This document shows, in pieces, positions 46,265 to 55,125 of a DNA stretch of 64,000 nucleotides. The notes under the pieces are model-generated. The model worked only from the letters and a program-made list of their open reading frames with translations. It searched no databases and had not been told where the DNA came from. This DNA comes from Rhizobium brockwellii (GTDB taxonomy: Bacteria > Pseudomonadota > Alphaproteobacteria > Rhizobiales > Rhizobiaceae), in assembly GCF_000769405.2 (NCBI RefSeq), contig NZ_CP053445.1, forward strand, positions 62,001 through 126,000, written 5' to 3'. The first letter of the stretch is position 1; every line of letters begins with the position of its first letter. The position numbers and the translations under genes were made by a program.

Positions 46265-47056
46265 ATGGATGATGTTTTGAATAAATACCCAATTTACATT
46301 CAGCTCCAAAAGAAATTGCTGGATGCAATTCACGGCCGAGAGTTTGAACAGGGCAGCCGTTTTCCTTCTGAAAGGGAGCTGTCCGAAAAGTTTGGCACAA
46401 GCCGTGTCACCATGCGAAAAGCCATCGACCGGCTAGTGCAGATGGGGGTGCTTGAGCGGCGCCCTCGTAGCGGAACTTATCTACCAGAGCGCCTCTTTGA
46501 TCGGCCTATTAGTGAACATGCATCATACAGTGTTTCGGACGTTGTGGAAAAAGCTGGGCATGTACCGGGATCGAAGCTTCTGTATTTCGAGCGCAAACTA
46601 GCTGGCAAGATCAGTGCCGCGAAGCTCGAAATCGATGTCGAAACTCCGATTATCTCTATCCAAAGACTGCGTTCGGTAGATGGCATTCCAGTATGTGTTG
46701 AATTTATCGAGATACCGGCTCATCTAGTGCCAGGGCTATCAGCAAGCGATGTGCTTGAAAACAAGTCACTATATGCATACTTTCGAAACGTTTATCATCT
46801 GAGTTTCCGTAACAAGACGTCCACAATCAGCGTTCATTGGGCGACGGCGACCGAAGCGGAATTTCTGAACTTACCAGCCGGGTCTCCCGTACTCAAATTT
46901 GAATCCGTCAATGTCTCGAACGACGGTATCCCCTTTGAATTTCTTCGTTCATTAAATCACCCAGACCACGTCAGTTTCTCGCTCAATCATGGGAAGCAGC
47001 TAGAGCTCGCTTCAACATCGGCTCCCATCAGCATGATGATGACCGGCACCATGTAG
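46265..47056 (+). CDS. GntR-family regulator, HutC/UTRA subfamily
   Basis: I start this 263-residue protein at the ATG at 46265, giving MDDVLNKYPIYIQLQKKLL, the normal beginning for the family; the frame back to 46118 is not typical. The winged helix-turn-helix lies at about residues 10-75 (FPSERELSEKFGTSRVTMRK) and a UTRA ligand-binding domain follows. Such regulators (FrlR, FraR, HutC) repress sugar or amino-acid-conjugate catabolism until the substrate or its phosphate binds. Matching palindromes at 46082 and 47240 suggest that it controls itself, the divergent SDR and the transporter operon. Confidence 0.92.
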   Translation: MDDVLNKYPIYIQLQKKLLDAIHGREFEQGSRFPSERELSEKFGTSRVTMRKAIDRLVQMGVLERRPRSGTYLPERLFDRPISEHASYSVSDVVEKAGHVPGSKLLYFERKLAGKISAAKLEIDVETPIISIQRLRSVDGIPVCVEFIEIPAHLVPGLSASDVLENKSLYAYFRNVYHLSFRNKTSTISVHWATATEAEFLNLPAGSPVLKFESVNVSNDGIPFEFLRSLNHPDHVSFSLNHGKQLELASTSAPISMMMTGTM

Positions 47057-47435
47057 GCCACCGTCCCAATTTCCAACTCCGTCATACCTCTAGGCCAGAC
47101 GGCATCGACGAAATGGCGATGAGCAACTTAAGCACTTTCTGGACGACTTCCGATTCGCTTGCTCGTACTTAAGAGCGATTTCGCGGTCCACACGCCCTCG
47201 CGCAAAAATCATATTGACAGCAAATTTGGCTGCGCCTAATGTGGTATACACCAGATGGGCGCTTTCGCTGTCCTTTTGGTCTATGGTCTTGGCCCCGCCG
47301 ATGGAGGGGATCAGCGCCCATTAGCGCTAAGCTCGGGAGGAACGAGCTGTGATCTCTGAAAGAAAGTGGGCTGGTTTCAACGGTTCCGCCCTTTGGTATA
47401 CCCATTAGGTGGCGCCACATCAGGGGAATAGAATA
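47057..47435. promoter_or_regulatory. Promoter region of the PotABCD-type catabolic operon
   Basis: The 379 bases between gntR and the binding-protein gene contain operator O2 (47240-47255) and a further GGTATACC palindrome (47395-47402) within TGGTATACCCA, a possible weaker third site close to the start codon. No gene is supported here. Confidence 0.6.
47240..47255. promoter_or_regulatory. GntR operator O2
   Basis: TGTGGTATACACCAGA matches 14 of 16 positions of operator O1 at 46082, including the TGGT and ACCAGA arms. It lies 180 bases upstream of the binding-protein start, so the GntR regulator probably represses the operon here. Confidence 0.72.
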
Positions 47436-48494
47436 ATGAACTCAATTCGTCGCAGGCTTGCGGTAGCTGTCGCTACAGCCATACTTGTTGCAACTGGCGT
47501 AGCATCAGCCTCCGCCCAAGACGTTGTGATTGTGTCGTCGGGCGGTGCCTGGCAGGACGCTCAGAACTCCGCGCTTTGGGCTCCGGCCGCCAAAAAACTT
47601 GGTATCACCTATTCGCAGGATACTATGCAAAACTGGGCCGAAATTCGCGCCCAAGTCGAATCCGGCTCCGTTAGTTGGGACATTGTACAGATTTCCATCG
47701 CCGACGAGCCACTAGCCCGCGCTGCAGGAGTGATCGAAAAACTCGACCCTGGTGTCGTTGATCCGAAAGTATACGCGCCAGGTTCCTTCACGGAATACTT
47801 TGTACCGAATAGCAGCTACGCGACCCTAATTGCCTGGAACAAGAACACCTATGGCGAAAACGGTCCGAAGTCAGCCGCCGATTTCTTCGATGCCAAGAAG
47901 TTTCCTGGAAAGCGCGCGATGTGGAACCAGCCCGGCGGGATGATTGAAGCTGCCGCTCTAGCCCTTGGTACGCCACGCGACAAAGTCTATGAGTTTCTTT
48001 CCACCCCAGAGGGTAAGAAGGCAGCAATGGACAAGCTCGCTGAACTTGCGCCTCACGTGTCCGTGTGGTGGGAGAGCGGCGCGCAGGCAGCGCAGCTCGT
48101 CAAGGACGGCGAAGTCGACATGATCATGACGTGGGGCGGACGCGTGGTTGGTGCTATCAATGATGGTGCAAAATGGGACTACACCTTCAACGACGGGCAG
48201 CTTGGCGTCGACGGTTACGTTGTCGTCAAGGGGGCACCGCACCGCGATGCGGCTATGAAATTCCTGGCTGAAATGTCTAAGGCCGAGTACCAGGCCAAGC
48301 TTCCCGATACCTTTGCAACGGCGCCGGCGAATTTGAAGGCTTTCGACGTTGCGGGATATTCGCCCGAGAAGATTGCGACAATGGCCTCTGCTCCGCAAAA
48401 CATTGGCCTTCAGTATCCGGTTGATCCCACATGGTGGGCAGCAAATGGCGCCTGGGCTTCTGAAGCTTATGACAATATGCGGTTGTCCAGATAA
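47436..48494 (+). CDS. ABC importer, PotD-type substrate-binding protein
   Basis: The protein of 352 residues begins with a signal peptide (MNSIRRRLAVAVATAILVA... cut after about ASASA) and continues as a periplasmic binding protein of the spermidine/putrescine and opine group (VVIVSSGGAWQDAQNSALW). The ATG at 47436 is preceded by AGGGGA. It is the first gene of an operon with the ATPase and two permeases, and its group includes the mannopine and other opine binding proteins of Agrobacterium. The downstream deglycase and kinase suggest a fructosamine-type ligand. Confidence 0.92.
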   Translation: MNSIRRRLAVAVATAILVATGVASASAQDVVIVSSGGAWQDAQNSALWAPAAKKLGITYSQDTMQNWAEIRAQVESGSVSWDIVQISIADEPLARAAGVIEKLDPGVVDPKVYAPGSFTEYFVPNSSYATLIAWNKNTYGENGPKSAADFFDAKKFPGKRAMWNQPGGMIEAAALALGTPRDKVYEFLSTPEGKKAAMDKLAELAPHVSVWWESGAQAAQLVKDGEVDMIMTWGGRVVGAINDGAKWDYTFNDGQLGVDGYVVVKGAPHRDAAMKFLAEMSKAEYQAKLPDTFATAPANLKAFDVAGYSPEKIATMASAPQNIGLQYPVDPTWWAANGAWASEAYDNMRLSR

Positions 48495-48638
48495 CGATTG
48501 CTGAGCCTGGCCTGGGACCAGTGTCTCGGGCTGGGCTCAAATCGACCGCCGCTGAACCCCAGCCGTCCATCGGTGCACGACGATGCAACGTACCCTTTTG
48601 CGATCGCCTGTAGCACATAGCAAAGAATCCTCGGAACA
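48495..48638 (+). other. Intergenic hairpin after the binding-protein gene
   Basis: GGCTGGG (48529-48535) pairs with CCCAGCC (48558-48564). Hairpins after the binding-protein gene often stabilise its mRNA and lower expression of the distal transport genes. Nothing else is seen in this 144-base gap. Confidence 0.4.
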
Positions 48639-49730
48639 ATGAATCTCAACTCCACTCCAAATTTGTCTCTGCCCATAGCAATAGAAGGCTTGACCAAGAC
48701 CTATGGCCCTGTGACCGCGCTCGATAATGTCAGCTTGGACATCAAGAGCGGCGAGTTCATCACGCTCCTAGGTCCATCTGGCTCGGGGAAGACGACCCTT
48801 TTAATGGTGATTGCCGGGTTCATTCGTCCCAATCAAGGATCTCTGAAGTTCGGTGACCAGGAGGTTATTCTGAAGGCGCCGCACCTACGAGGCGTCGGAA
48901 TGATGTTTCAAAACTACGCTCTGTTCCCCCATATGAACGTGGCCGCGAACATCGCCTATCCGCTGAAAATTCGCGGTGAGAAGAGCGAAGTCGTCAAGGC
49001 CAAGGTCAATGAAGTTTTGGAAAAAGTGCAACTAGGGGAATACGGAAACAGGCGTATTTCTGAGCTGTCCGGCGGCCAACGCCAGCGTATTGCCTTGGCT
49101 CGAGCTATAGTTTTCAAACCAAAAATACTTTTGATGGACGAACCGCTCTCTGCGTTGGACAAGAACCTTCGTGAGATGATGCAGCTTGAGTTGCGTTCGA
49201 TGCACGAAGACCTGGGTATGACCACCGTGCTGGTTACGCATGATCAACGCGAAGCGTTGACGATGTCCGACCGAATTGCGGTCTTGCGAAATGGCAAAGT
49301 GACGCAATTAGGTACTTCTGAATCCCTCTATGATGCGCCGAACTCCGAATTTGTAGCTGCATTCATGGGCGAGTCCTCATTTCTTGAGGTCGAATACAAG
49401 AACACCGACTTCTATTACGGTGACCAAAAAATTCAAACAGATAGTTCGGTATTCTCCGACGCGCCAAGGCACTTGCTCGTTCTTCGTCCGGAAAAGCTGG
49501 ATTATGTGAAACCCGCACAGCGAGAGGCCTACAACTGCTTTGAAGGCGTAGTCGAACAGATGCTGTACCAGGGCGAAAGTTGCCTGGGTTACATCCGGCT
49601 CAATTCCGGGGCGCTCATTCACGTCCGCCGCAATCTGCGGGAGAGTAGCAGGTCCGAGATTCCAAAAAAAGGCGACATAGTCGTTGTGGGCCTTCATCGC
49701 AATGAAACCCGTATAGTTAAGGGCGAGTAG
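48639..49730 (+). CDS. ABC importer ATPase, PotA-type
   Basis: The 363-residue ATPase has Walker A GPSGSGKTT with Lys51, the signature LSGGQRQRIALARA, Walker B LLMDEPLSALD and the switch histidine in VLVTHDQREA. A C-terminal TOBE domain (from about residue 280) is typical of PotA and opine ATPases. It powers import together with the two permeases that follow, and its stop lies four bases before the next start. Confidence 0.95.
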   Translation: MNLNSTPNLSLPIAIEGLTKTYGPVTALDNVSLDIKSGEFITLLGPSGSGKTTLLMVIAGFIRPNQGSLKFGDQEVILKAPHLRGVGMMFQNYALFPHMNVAANIAYPLKIRGEKSEVVKAKVNEVLEKVQLGEYGNRRISELSGGQRQRIALARAIVFKPKILLMDEPLSALDKNLREMMQLELRSMHEDLGMTTVLVTHDQREALTMSDRIAVLRNGKVTQLGTSESLYDAPNSEFVAAFMGESSFLEVEYKNTDFYYGDQKIQTDSSVFSDAPRHLLVLRPEKLDYVKPAQREAYNCFEGVVEQMLYQGESCLGYIRLNSGALIHVRRNLRESSRSEIPKKGDIVVVGLHRNETRIVKGE

Positions 49731-49734
49731 GTCG

Positions 49735-50640
49735 ATGGTTGATGCGTTATCTATGCAGGCGCCTTCAAGCGCAGAGCTAATAAACCACGCGGGTTTGCAT
49801 CGTAAAAGTCGCGTGGAAACCGCGATGCTCTTTGGCTTGTCGCTGCCGGGCATTGTCGTGATATTCGTCGCTTTAGTTTTGCCCGTCGGCCTAATGATGT
49901 ATCTATCTTTCATCGGCGCAGACGGTTCTTTAAGCCTCGAAAACTACATGCGTATCTGGGAAAGTCCGATATACGGTAAGGTCTTTGGTATCACCTTCAC
50001 AGTTGCATTTGCGACCACCGCAATCGTAGTTCTCGTCGGCTATCCCCTTGCCTACTTCTTGTCACAATTGTCGGATCGTGCATCCTCCATCGCGATGATT
50101 GGCGTGCTTATGCCGTTCTGGACGGCAGTTCTGGTGCGCACATATGCGTGGCTTATTCTCCTGCAAGACGGGGGCATTATTAACGACACGCTGATGCACC
50201 TTGGTGTCATTAGTGAACGTCTACACCTAGCCAATAATTTAACCGGCACTCTTATCGGCATGTCCCATGTCATGTTGCCATTTCTCGTCCTACCGCTCTA
50301 TGCCTCCATGAAATCCATTGATCCCAATCTGATGTCCGCGGCTTCCAATCTCGGAGCAAGACCAAGCAGAGCGTTTTGGGACATTTTCTTTCCGCTTTCG
50401 ATGCCGGGCCTTCTGTCCGGCGCACTAATCGTATTCGTGCTCTGTTTGGGTTTCTACGTCACGCCCGCGGTTCTGGGCGGTGGTCGCGTGATCATGATCG
50501 CCATGCGTATCGAAGCCAATGTGAGTATCTATTCGAACTGGGGTGCAGCGAGTTCGCTTGGGATGGTCCTCATCGCCATTACAGCGGTTCTTCTACTCGT
50601 CGCTTATCAAATTTCGAAGTTGGGCGGAGGCGCCAAATGA
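49735..50640 (+). CDS. ABC importer permease, PotB-type
   Basis: The 301-residue membrane protein has six predicted helices and a binding-protein-dependent transport signature (SAASNLGARPSRAFWDIFFPLSMPG, the EAA loop region). The N-terminal 35 residues are cytoplasmic. It overlaps the second permease gene by four bases (ATGA), so both are made in matched amounts. Confidence 0.94.
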   Translation: MVDALSMQAPSSAELINHAGLHRKSRVETAMLFGLSLPGIVVIFVALVLPVGLMMYLSFIGADGSLSLENYMRIWESPIYGKVFGITFTVAFATTAIVVLVGYPLAYFLSQLSDRASSIAMIGVLMPFWTAVLVRTYAWLILLQDGGIINDTLMHLGVISERLHLANNLTGTLIGMSHVMLPFLVLPLYASMKSIDPNLMSAASNLGARPSRAFWDIFFPLSMPGLLSGALIVFVLCLGFYVTPAVLGGGRVIMIAMRIEANVSIYSNWGAASSLGMVLIAITAVLLLVAYQISKLGGGAK

Positions 50641-51455
50641 ACTGGTTTAAGCAGAGTGTTACCCCGACTCAGATTACAAATCTCGACCGGTTATGGCTTT
50701 ATTCGTTCAGCATTATTGTGCTGGTGGCTCTTGTAGCGCCAACACTGATTGTAGTTCCAATGTCATTCTCCGATTCGCAGTATCTAGAGTTTCCGCCTCG
50801 TACCTATTCATTCAGATGGTACTTGAGTTACCTCCAATCGCCTGAATGGATACGGGCCACGGTCGTGTCACTTAGGGCCGCTGTTATTACGTCAGTTGTT
50901 GCGACTGTTATTGGTACCGCGGCGGCTTATGGGATCCGTGTCGGCAGCAAACTACTCGCCGCACCGATTTCGGCAATCTTTATCTTACCGATGGCAGTAC
51001 CCGCGATTCTGATCGCAATCGGATCTCTCTTTATCTTTGTACCATTGGGACTGGTAAACACTACGGCTGGGCTTGTCTTGGCTCATACTATGCTTGCACT
51101 TCCATTCGTGGTGATTGTCACCACGGCGGGTCTAGCATCCTACGACATGAATCAAGAGATGGTAGCCAGAAGTCTCGGTGCCACCAGAGCGCGTGCTTTC
51201 TTCACCGTCACGCTACCGCAGATCAAGTTCTCGGTCATGACTAGTGCACTTTTCGCCTTTTTCGTTTCGTTCGATGAAGTCATCATCGCAATGTTCATTT
51301 CGAATGGGACGGGCGGCACGCTAAACCGCAAGATGTTCAACGCCTTGCGCGATCAAGTTGATCCTACAATCGCTGCCATATCGACTTGTTTGATAGCCGT
51401 CTCGATCACCTTGCTCGTGCTGGCTCAGATCTTCAGGCCGCGACGTGACGCTTAG
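50637..51455 (+). CDS. ABC importer permease, PotC-type
   Basis: The product of 272 residues starts at the overlapping ATG at 50637; the longer frame to 50376 overlaps the first permease and is not real. It has six membrane helices and the EAA loop (MVARSLGATRARAFFTVTLP). It pairs with the PotB-type protein to form the channel of the importer. Confidence 0.94.
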   Translation: MNWFKQSVTPTQITNLDRLWLYSFSIIVLVALVAPTLIVVPMSFSDSQYLEFPPRTYSFRWYLSYLQSPEWIRATVVSLRAAVITSVVATVIGTAAAYGIRVGSKLLAAPISAIFILPMAVPAILIAIGSLFIFVPLGLVNTTAGLVLAHTMLALPFVVIVTTAGLASYDMNQEMVARSLGATRARAFFTVTLPQIKFSVMTSALFAFFVSFDEVIIAMFISNGTGGTLNRKMFNALRDQVDPTIAAISTCLIAVSITLLVLAQIFRPRRDA

Positions 51456-51502
51456 GTGCGTCCCTGGTTGTGCTTCTCGCATTCTCTCAGAAAGGCTTAT
51501 CT

Positions 51503-52876
51503 ATGACGGCTCGAACAATCAATATTCAGGGCGCTCAAGACATGCGCGCCGTAAAGCTTGCGGAGTGGTCAGCGTCCGTTGTCGATATCCCCGCCGAGGT
51601 TAAGGCGTTCTCATTTCTGGTTGTAATGGATGCTGTCTCATGCGCGCTTGCAGGCTTGGACAATGCGGGTTCCGTTGCGGCGCGGGCAGTCGCAATAGAG
51701 CTTTGGGGCGACGGAGGATCTTCGATCTGGTTTACGGGGGACAAAGCGTCTGCGCACGGAGCAGCCTTCGCCAATGCGATGGCGACTTCAATTCTTGATT
51801 ATGACGATGGTCATCGAATGGCCGAGGGCCACCTGGCCGCGGCCATGGTTCCGGCAGTATTGGCAGAAGCCGAGGAGATCGGTGCCAATGCTGATCGTGT
51901 GCTGACTGCAATAGCCATCGGCTATGAGGTTGCCACACGCATCGCTAAGTCACGCGATCCGAAAACCGTTTTGACTGGGGCGTCAGGCCGATGGTGCGGG
52001 CAGGGAGTGGTTGCGGCTATTGGGTGGCTGAGGGGCGACGATGCAATGACCATCGCGAATGCCATGGCCCTTACCGATACCATCGCACCTTATGCAATGG
52101 CCACCGAAGACACCCAGGTGGGAAATCACGTTAAGGAAGCTATTCCTGATGGGACGAAGAACGGGCTGGAAAAGCTCGTTGCTGCACGAAACGGGATGCT
52201 CGGCCCGATCGATTTTCTTGATCGGGACCGCTTCGACGGCGGGGTCATAAGCCGTGACGTCGCTGGCGGCTGGTATATCGAAACCACTTACTTCAAACCG
52301 TACAGTTGTTGCCGTTGGATACATGCTCTGCTTGATGCGCTGCTCGTCCAACGAAACCTTGTTAAGGACTGGTACGACGTCAAAGAAATTACTGTCGGCA
52401 CGTTTGAGCGAACCCTAACGCTCAACAATCAGCACAAGCCTAAGACGCTGCAATCAGCGCAATACAGCGTTCCGTTTTGTCTGGCGTCGGCAGCGATTTA
52501 TGGCGCGGCTTGTCTACAGCCCATCAAAGCAGAGCTTCTATCCGATCCCCGCGTGCTTGCACTGGCGGAAAAGGTCAAGGTCAAGGTCGATGCCGACCTG
52601 GAAGCAGTCTACCCCAACGAAACGTCGGGACGCGTCACTATTTCCGTGGATGGTGGACCGTCGCCGGACACCGTCTACGTCGAGATCGCAAGGGGCGATT
52701 CTCGGAATCCTATGACTTTTGAGGAGCGAGTCGAGAAACTCAGAAGATGCGGCGACGGCGTTTTAAGCGATCATGAGATGAAAAGCTTAGAGGGAGCCCT
52801 AATCGCGCTTCGCAACGAAGAGCAAATAGCTCCCTTGCTGAAATGCATCTCCACGAAGCGGCAAAAAAATGGCTGA
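51503..52876 (+). CDS. MmgE/PrpD-family protein
   Basis: The 457-residue protein has the two-domain MmgE/PrpD architecture: an all-helical part with LDYDDGHRMAEGHLAAAMVPAV style sequence, then a smaller C-terminal part. Known members are 2-methylcitrate dehydratase, cis-aconitate decarboxylase and iminodisuccinate epimerase; they act on polycarboxylates or amino-dicarboxylates. The start at 51503 is chosen because it lies after the transporter stop and gives a typical length. Its place between an importer and an FrlB/FrlD pair is unusual and suggests that it works on the amine-side fragment of the substrate, for example by dehydration or epimerisation. Confidence 0.88.
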   Translation: MTARTINIQGAQDMRAVKLAEWSASVVDIPAEVKAFSFLVVMDAVSCALAGLDNAGSVAARAVAIELWGDGGSSIWFTGDKASAHGAAFANAMATSILDYDDGHRMAEGHLAAAMVPAVLAEAEEIGANADRVLTAIAIGYEVATRIAKSRDPKTVLTGASGRWCGQGVVAAIGWLRGDDAMTIANAMALTDTIAPYAMATEDTQVGNHVKEAIPDGTKNGLEKLVAARNGMLGPIDFLDRDRFDGGVISRDVAGGWYIETTYFKPYSCCRWIHALLDALLVQRNLVKDWYDVKEITVGTFERTLTLNNQHKPKTLQSAQYSVPFCLASAAIYGAACLQPIKAELLSDPRVLALAEKVKVKVDADLEAVYPNETSGRVTISVDGGPSPDTVYVEIARGDSRNPMTFEERVEKLRRCGDGVLSDHEMKSLEGALIALRNEEQIAPLLKCISTKRQKNG

Positions 52877-52936
52877 CCGGGCTGTGATTGTCCGCAAGCA
52901 TACCAATCAATGACAATGTTACGAAGGAAAGAACAG

Positions 52937-53920
52937 ATGGATATCCATAAGACAGATGCTCAAATAGCTGACGCCCTGAAGGCTGTTTCCGGCCGCGAAA
53001 GCGTGACGGACATCTTCTTTGTTGCGTGCGGCGGCTCGTTCTCTTTGATGCTAACGACGCAGTATATTACCGACCGAGAGGCGAGCCGTATTAATGGCAT
53101 CGCATTGAATGCCGCCGAGTTTACAGCACGCGCCCCCAAGACCCTTGGCCGGAATTCTTTGGTTATTGCATGTTCGCATTCGGGCACCACGCCGGAAACG
53201 GTCGAAGCTATTAGATTCGCACGGCAGGCTGGCGCATTGACCATTTCTCTGACCAATGTCCTTGGCAGCCCACTCGACGATGCATCAGAGTTTACCATCG
53301 CCTACAAGCACACTCCACTCGAGATGAGTTCGCACCATTCGGCAGCTATCCTTTCGCGGCTGGCGTTGGGCATCGTCAAAGTGCGCGAAGGTAATAACAA
53401 AGCAGATGATTTCGAAGCAGCCCTCACAACCCTTCCAAGACTCGTCGACCAGAAGATCGCTGATCTGAAGGGGGAAATCGCTACGTTCGCAGAGGCGCAT
53501 AAGCGTGACTCTGTGATTTACACGATGGCGTCGGGTTCCAACTACGGTGTCGCCTATTGTTACGCGATCTGCCTATTTCAGGAGATGTTATGGATCCATT
53601 CAGCCGCCATCCAGGCGGGTGAATACTTTCATGGACCGTTTGAGGTCACAGATTTTGATGTCCCGTTTGTGCAATTGATGGGAGTCGGTCCCACGCGTGC
53701 AATCGACGAACGTGCGTTTTCCTTTGCTCAGAAATACAGCCGCCGCGTGACCGCACTCGACGCAAGAAAACTGGGCATCTCGGACTTTCCAGAAAGCATC
53801 GCTGAGTACCTTACTCCACTACTTTTTACCCCCATTCTACGCGCGTACATGGAAAAGCTGGCTGAAGCCAAAGGACATCCTCTCACCGTGCGCCGCTACA
53901 TGTGGAAGTTGGAGTACTAA
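52937..53920 (+). CDS. FrlB-like SIS-domain deglycase
   Basis: The product of 327 residues starts at the ATG at 52937, preceded by GAAGGAAAG; an upstream ATG at 52910 lacks a ribosome-binding site. Two SIS domains are present: FFVACGGS and SHSGTTPETVEA in the first, and GEYFHGPFEVTDFD with the closing WKLEY in the second. The layout and these motifs resemble FrlB and FraB, which split fructosamine 6-phosphates into glucose 6-phosphate and the free amine. The kinase that would make its substrate is the next gene. Assignment to a specific amine cannot be made from sequence. Confidence 0.85.
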   Translation: MDIHKTDAQIADALKAVSGRESVTDIFFVACGGSFSLMLTTQYITDREASRINGIALNAAEFTARAPKTLGRNSLVIACSHSGTTPETVEAIRFARQAGALTISLTNVLGSPLDDASEFTIAYKHTPLEMSSHHSAAILSRLALGIVKVREGNNKADDFEAALTTLPRLVDQKIADLKGEIATFAEAHKRDSVIYTMASGSNYGVAYCYAICLFQEMLWIHSAAIQAGEYFHGPFEVTDFDVPFVQLMGVGPTRAIDERAFSFAQKYSRRVTALDARKLGISDFPESIAEYLTPLLFTPILRAYMEKLAEAKGHPLTVRRYMWKLEY

Positions 53921-54035
53921 GTCTTTGAGAACAGGTGGGTTGCCCTTGATTTAAGTCGGCAGCCCGCCACTGCGGTAACAAGCCTACTTCTTTTTCGTAA
54001 AGGGGTTGGATGGCCTAAAAACGGAGGCGATTGGT

Positions 54036-54881
54036 TTGGGGAAATTAGCTTCAGGTCAGGCAGGACTTGTAGGTATCGGCGACAATGTCGTTGATCACTA
54101 TGTCGATCAAAACGTCTATTATCCTGGCGGAAACGCGCTTAATGTCGCCGTTCTCGCGCATCGGTTCGGGCTCGCTGATACAGCCTATATTGGCCTTATC
54201 GGCGATGATGAATATGGTGCGCATGTCCGGGCAAGCCTTCTTGCTGAAGGTCTTTCGGAATCTCATCTACGCCAAGCGATTGGAGAAACCGGCTATTCCA
54301 GTTGTCATATCGTTGATGGCGATCGGGTCTTTCTGAGTTCAAATGCCGGCGGGATTAGAAGGCGGCTCACACTGCGTATGGACGTGGACGATCTCGAGTT
54401 GATCAAACGCTTCGGATACGTACACACGTCGTGCTATAGCTATCTGGAACCGGAATTACAGCGAATCCGAACGGTTGTGCGAGAGATCTCGTTTGACTTT
54501 TCAGTTAAACGCGACAGGGATTATTTGGCGGCCGTTTGTCCGATGATCACCCTGGCCTTTTTGTCCGGCTCGGATCTTTCCGATGACGAGAGAGACTCAC
54601 TTATTGCCGACCTACACGGCTTTGGAGCTCAACAAGTGTGTATCACCCAAGGTGAACGCGGTGCTGTTTTCAGCGACGGATCTCGAATTCTAAAACAAGG
54701 TGTAGTCAAAGCAACCTTGGTAGACACCATGGGGGCGGGTGACGCATTTATCGGAGGACTTCTAGCCGCACGGATTACTGGCGCTGAGTTGGAGGCCGCG
54801 CTGAGCCACGCGGCTGCCTCCGCAGCAAAGGCGTGTGAATGGCCAGGAGCCTTCGGGTATCCGCATCCTGTCTCAAGCTAA
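54036..54881 (+). CDS. PfkB-family kinase, FrlD-like
   Basis: The protein of about 281 residues has GIGDNVVDHYVDQ near the start, GGNALNVAVLAHRFG, GDDEYG and the catalytic DTMGAGDAF, closely following the pattern of FrlD, which phosphorylates fructosamines at C6. I start at the TTG at 54036, eight bases after GGAGG; a TTG at 54006 is also possible and no ATG fits. Together with the SIS deglycase it forms the two-step Amadori pathway. It is the last gene of the operon. Confidence 0.85.
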   Translation: MGKLASGQAGLVGIGDNVVDHYVDQNVYYPGGNALNVAVLAHRFGLADTAYIGLIGDDEYGAHVRASLLAEGLSESHLRQAIGETGYSSCHIVDGDRVFLSSNAGGIRRRLTLRMDVDDLELIKRFGYVHTSCYSYLEPELQRIRTVVREISFDFSVKRDRDYLAAVCPMITLAFLSGSDLSDDERDSLIADLHGFGAQQVCITQGERGAVFSDGSRILKQGVVKATLVDTMGAGDAFIGGLLAARITGAELEAALSHAAASAAKACEWPGAFGYPHPVSS

Positions 54882-54899
54882 GAACTACTTGGACAGGCA

Positions 54900-55067
54900 A
54901 TGGACTACCGGTTGCTTGGCCGTTCTGGCCTCAAGATTTGCACTATCACTATAGGGACAATGACTTTCGGGGGCGTAGGCTGGACCCAGACGATCGGCCA
55001 GTTGAATTTGCCAGAGGGAGAAGCAGGGGTGAACGTATGCGGTATTCCAGCAGACTGTCCAACGTAA
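54900..55067 (+). pseudogene. Aldo/keto reductase N-terminal remnant
   Basis: The 55-codon frame begins MDYRLLGRSGLKICTI and continues GTMTFGGVGWTQTIG, a clear aldo/keto reductase N-terminus. It then loses the family pattern and stops at 55065-55067. The catalytic Tyr and Lys regions are absent, so an internal deletion has left only the first strand and helix. Confidence 0.75.
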
Positions 55068-55125
55068 ATATTCCGGATAGTGGGAATAGCCAATTCGTTT
55101 CTGAAGATGATCGAGGCGGGGTAGC

